From: Burkholderiales bacterium
GTDB lineage: Bacteria; Pseudomonadota; Gammaproteobacteria; Burkholderiales; SG8-41
NCBI GenBank assembly: GCA_005800795.1
Contig: SYEN01000566.1
Location: 1-5,728 of the forward strand
DNA: 5,728 bases
Direction: 5' to 3'
The translations under genes and the position numbers were made by a program. Numbering within the stretch: the first letter of the stretch is position 1; every line of letters starts with the position of its first letter. The notes below the pieces were generated by a model. The model was given only the letters and a program-made list of their open reading frames with translations. It was not told the DNA's origin and searched no databases. Below are positions 4,782 to 5,728 of the stretch, one piece after another.

Positions 4782-5309
4782 ATGTCCAATCCCAAGTTCG
4801 AGCAGATGTTTGCCGCACAGAAAGCCAGTTCCGAAGTTCTGGTTGCGTTGATGCGTACGTCGTTCGAGGGTATGCAGCGTCTGGCGGAACTGAATATGGC
4901 CGCCGCCAAGCAGGTGCTGTCGACGACGGCGGCGAACGCCAACACGCTGGCGTCGGCAAAAGATATGTCCGATGTATCGCGCATGGGGCCGCAGATGGCG
5001 AAGCCGGAGCAATTAATGGACTACTGGCGCAATGTTTACGATCTCGTGACGACCATGCAAAAGGATGTGACCGAGGTGATGCAGTCCAACTACACCCATC
5101 TTGCCAAGAACGCGGCGTCTGCCATTGAGCAGCGTAAATCGACTGCCATGGATGGTGGCGACATGATGGCCAACGCGGTGAAGGATATGATTGAAACGTC
5201 GAACAAGGCGTTTGAGAACATGCAGGCGATGACCAGCCAGATGGCAAGCATCGCGGGCGCAAGTTTGAAGGCTGCAAGCGGCACGCCGAAGCCGTCGGCA
5301 AAAAAATAG
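4782..5309 (+). CDS. phaP: Phasin family protein (PHB granule-associated)
   Basis: The product has 175 residues, cysteine-free and almost wholly helical, with no signal peptide or membrane segment. Residues about 5-110 match the phasin domain common in betaproteobacteria: EQMFAAQKASSEVLVALMRTSFEGMQRLAELNMAAAKQVL is an amphipathic helix, followed by KPEQLMDYWRNVYDLVTTMQKDVTEVM. The C-terminal part is Met/Ala/Ser-rich (NKAFENMQAMTSQMASIAG) and ends in a basic KPSAKK tail. Phasins coat PHB granules and control their number and size; some activate depolymerase or synthase. The start is firm: AAGGAG at 4770-4775 lies six bases before the ATG. bdhA follows after 73 bases on the same strand, consistent with a PHB-metabolism unit. 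I cannot tell which phasin paralogue this is. Confidence 0.92.
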   Translation: MSNPKFEQMFAAQKASSEVLVALMRTSFEGMQRLAELNMAAAKQVLSTTAANANTLASAKDMSDVSRMGPQMAKPEQLMDYWRNVYDLVTTMQKDVTEVMQSNYTHLAKNAASAIEQRKSTAMDGGDMMANAVKDMIETSNKAFENMQAMTSQMASIAGASLKAASGTPKPSAKK

Positions 5310-5342
5310 CGGATGTAGCGGTTTGCTGGGCGTGTGTTAATA

Positions 5343-5356
5343 TAAGTATTTGTTTT
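5343..5356 (+). repeat. AT-rich 14-base element, copy 3 (upstream of bdhA)
   Basis: Plus-strand TAAGTATTTGTTTT, in the sense direction of bdhA, 26 bases before its ATG. An AT-rich tract (AATTGAATAATTTT) follows and then the ribosome site. TATAAG at 5341-5346 overlaps its start and could be a -10 hexamer, although no good -35 is visible. Confidence 0.6.
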
Positions 5357-5382
5357 AATTGAATAATTTTAAGGGGCGCAAC

Positions 5383-5728
5383 ATGGCAAATTCACTTAAA
5401 GGCAAGAATGCAGTGGTTACAGGGTCCACCAGCGGCATCGGTTTGGGCATTGCGGAAGGGTTCGCCAAGGAAGGTGTCAATCTGGTGCTGAATGGCTTTG
5501 GCGACGCAGCGGAAATTGAAAAAATCCGTGCAGGTTTGGCGTCGAAATACGGCGTGAAAGTCACCTACGATGGCGCCGACATGAGCAAGCCCGATCAAAT
5601 CGAAGCCATGATGAAAAAAGCCGCGGCCGATTTGGGTGGTGTGGATATTCTGGTGAACAACGCGGGCATCCAGCATGTGGCGCCGGTCGAAGAATTCCCG
5701 GTGGCGAAGTGGGACGCGATTATCGCGA
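5383..5728 (+). CDS. bdhA: D-3-hydroxybutyrate dehydrogenase, SDR family (partial, C-terminus off the right edge)
   Basis: The first 115 codons are present. The product is a classical short-chain dehydrogenase: TGSTSGIG at 13-20 is the NAD-binding glycine motif, Asp66 fits the adenine-ring contact, and NNAG is at 92-95. NGFGD at 37-41 and NAGIQHVAPVEEFP at 93-106 are distinctive of D-3-hydroxybutyrate dehydrogenase (EC 1.1.1.30), with Gln97 matching a substrate-carboxylate contact known in the family. The Ser-Tyr-Lys catalytic residues lie beyond the window. The enzyme interconverts 3-hydroxybutyrate and acetoacetate with NAD(H) in the cytosol, the step after PHB depolymerisation. ATG 5383 is preceded by AAGGGG at 5371-5376, a good ribosome site. 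One copy of the 14-base AT-rich element sits 26 bases before the ATG, so bdhA may have its own promoter or control besides read-through from the phasin gene. Confidence 0.93.
   Translation, partial: MANSLKGKNAVVTGSTSGIGLGIAEGFAKEGVNLVLNGFGDAAEIEKIRAGLASKYGVKVTYDGADMSKPDQIEAMMKKAAADLGGVDILVNNAGIQHVAPVEEFPVAKWDAIIA

Noticed and set aside
4768..5301. Minus-strand open frame of 177 codons opposite phaP
   Set aside because: Ser/Pro/Arg/Trp-rich antisense of a well-supported phasin gene.
1..5728. CRISPR array, tRNA/rRNA genes, transposase or insertion sequence ends
   Set aside because: No regularly spaced repeats, no tRNA-like cloverleaf and no transposase reading frame were seen. The three AT-rich elements are too short and too far apart to be an array.

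Overview
The window reads as chromosomal DNA of a polyhydroxybutyrate (PHB)-storing Gram-negative proteobacterium, most likely a betaproteobacterium. The support is a type II secretion system (T2SS) with three pseudopilins and a short GspC, next to a phasin and a D-3-hydroxybutyrate dehydrogenase. Coding DNA is moderately GC-rich, with strikingly AT-rich patches in some gaps. Genus cannot be told from the sequence.

Left part, minus strand (1-1624): a T2SS minor/major pseudopilin block transcribed leftwards, gspG - RidA-like gene - gspH - gspI (gspI runs off the left edge). The RidA-like gene breaks the usual gspG-gspH adjacency, and its stop overlaps the GTG start of gspH. gspH and gspI are one base apart, so ridA-gspH-gspI look translationally coupled.

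Middle (1768-3585, minus strand): a 605-residue secreted lipoprotein with a clear signal peptide and lipobox, a carboxypeptidase-regulatory-like beta domain, a Thr-rich linker and a C-terminal beta-rich domain. It lies between gspC and gspG and is a candidate T2SS client or cell-surface lipoprotein (inference).

Right part, plus strand (3858-5728): a divergent gspC with a transmembrane anchor and homology region but no PDZ domain, then a 321-base gap with several small dyads, then a phasin (phaP) and the first 115 codons of bdhA. Phasin coats PHB granules, and BdhA oxidises the 3-hydroxybutyrate released when PHB is mobilised.

The most notable unexplained signal is an exact 14-base AT-rich element, TAAGTATTTGTTTT. 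It occurs three times, only between genes, each time in sense orientation upstream of a gene: the RidA-like gene, the lipoprotein gene and bdhA. Two of these genes are the ones that interrupt the T2SS gene order. The copy in the lipoprotein/gspC divergent region also forms an 8-base-arm inverted repeat.
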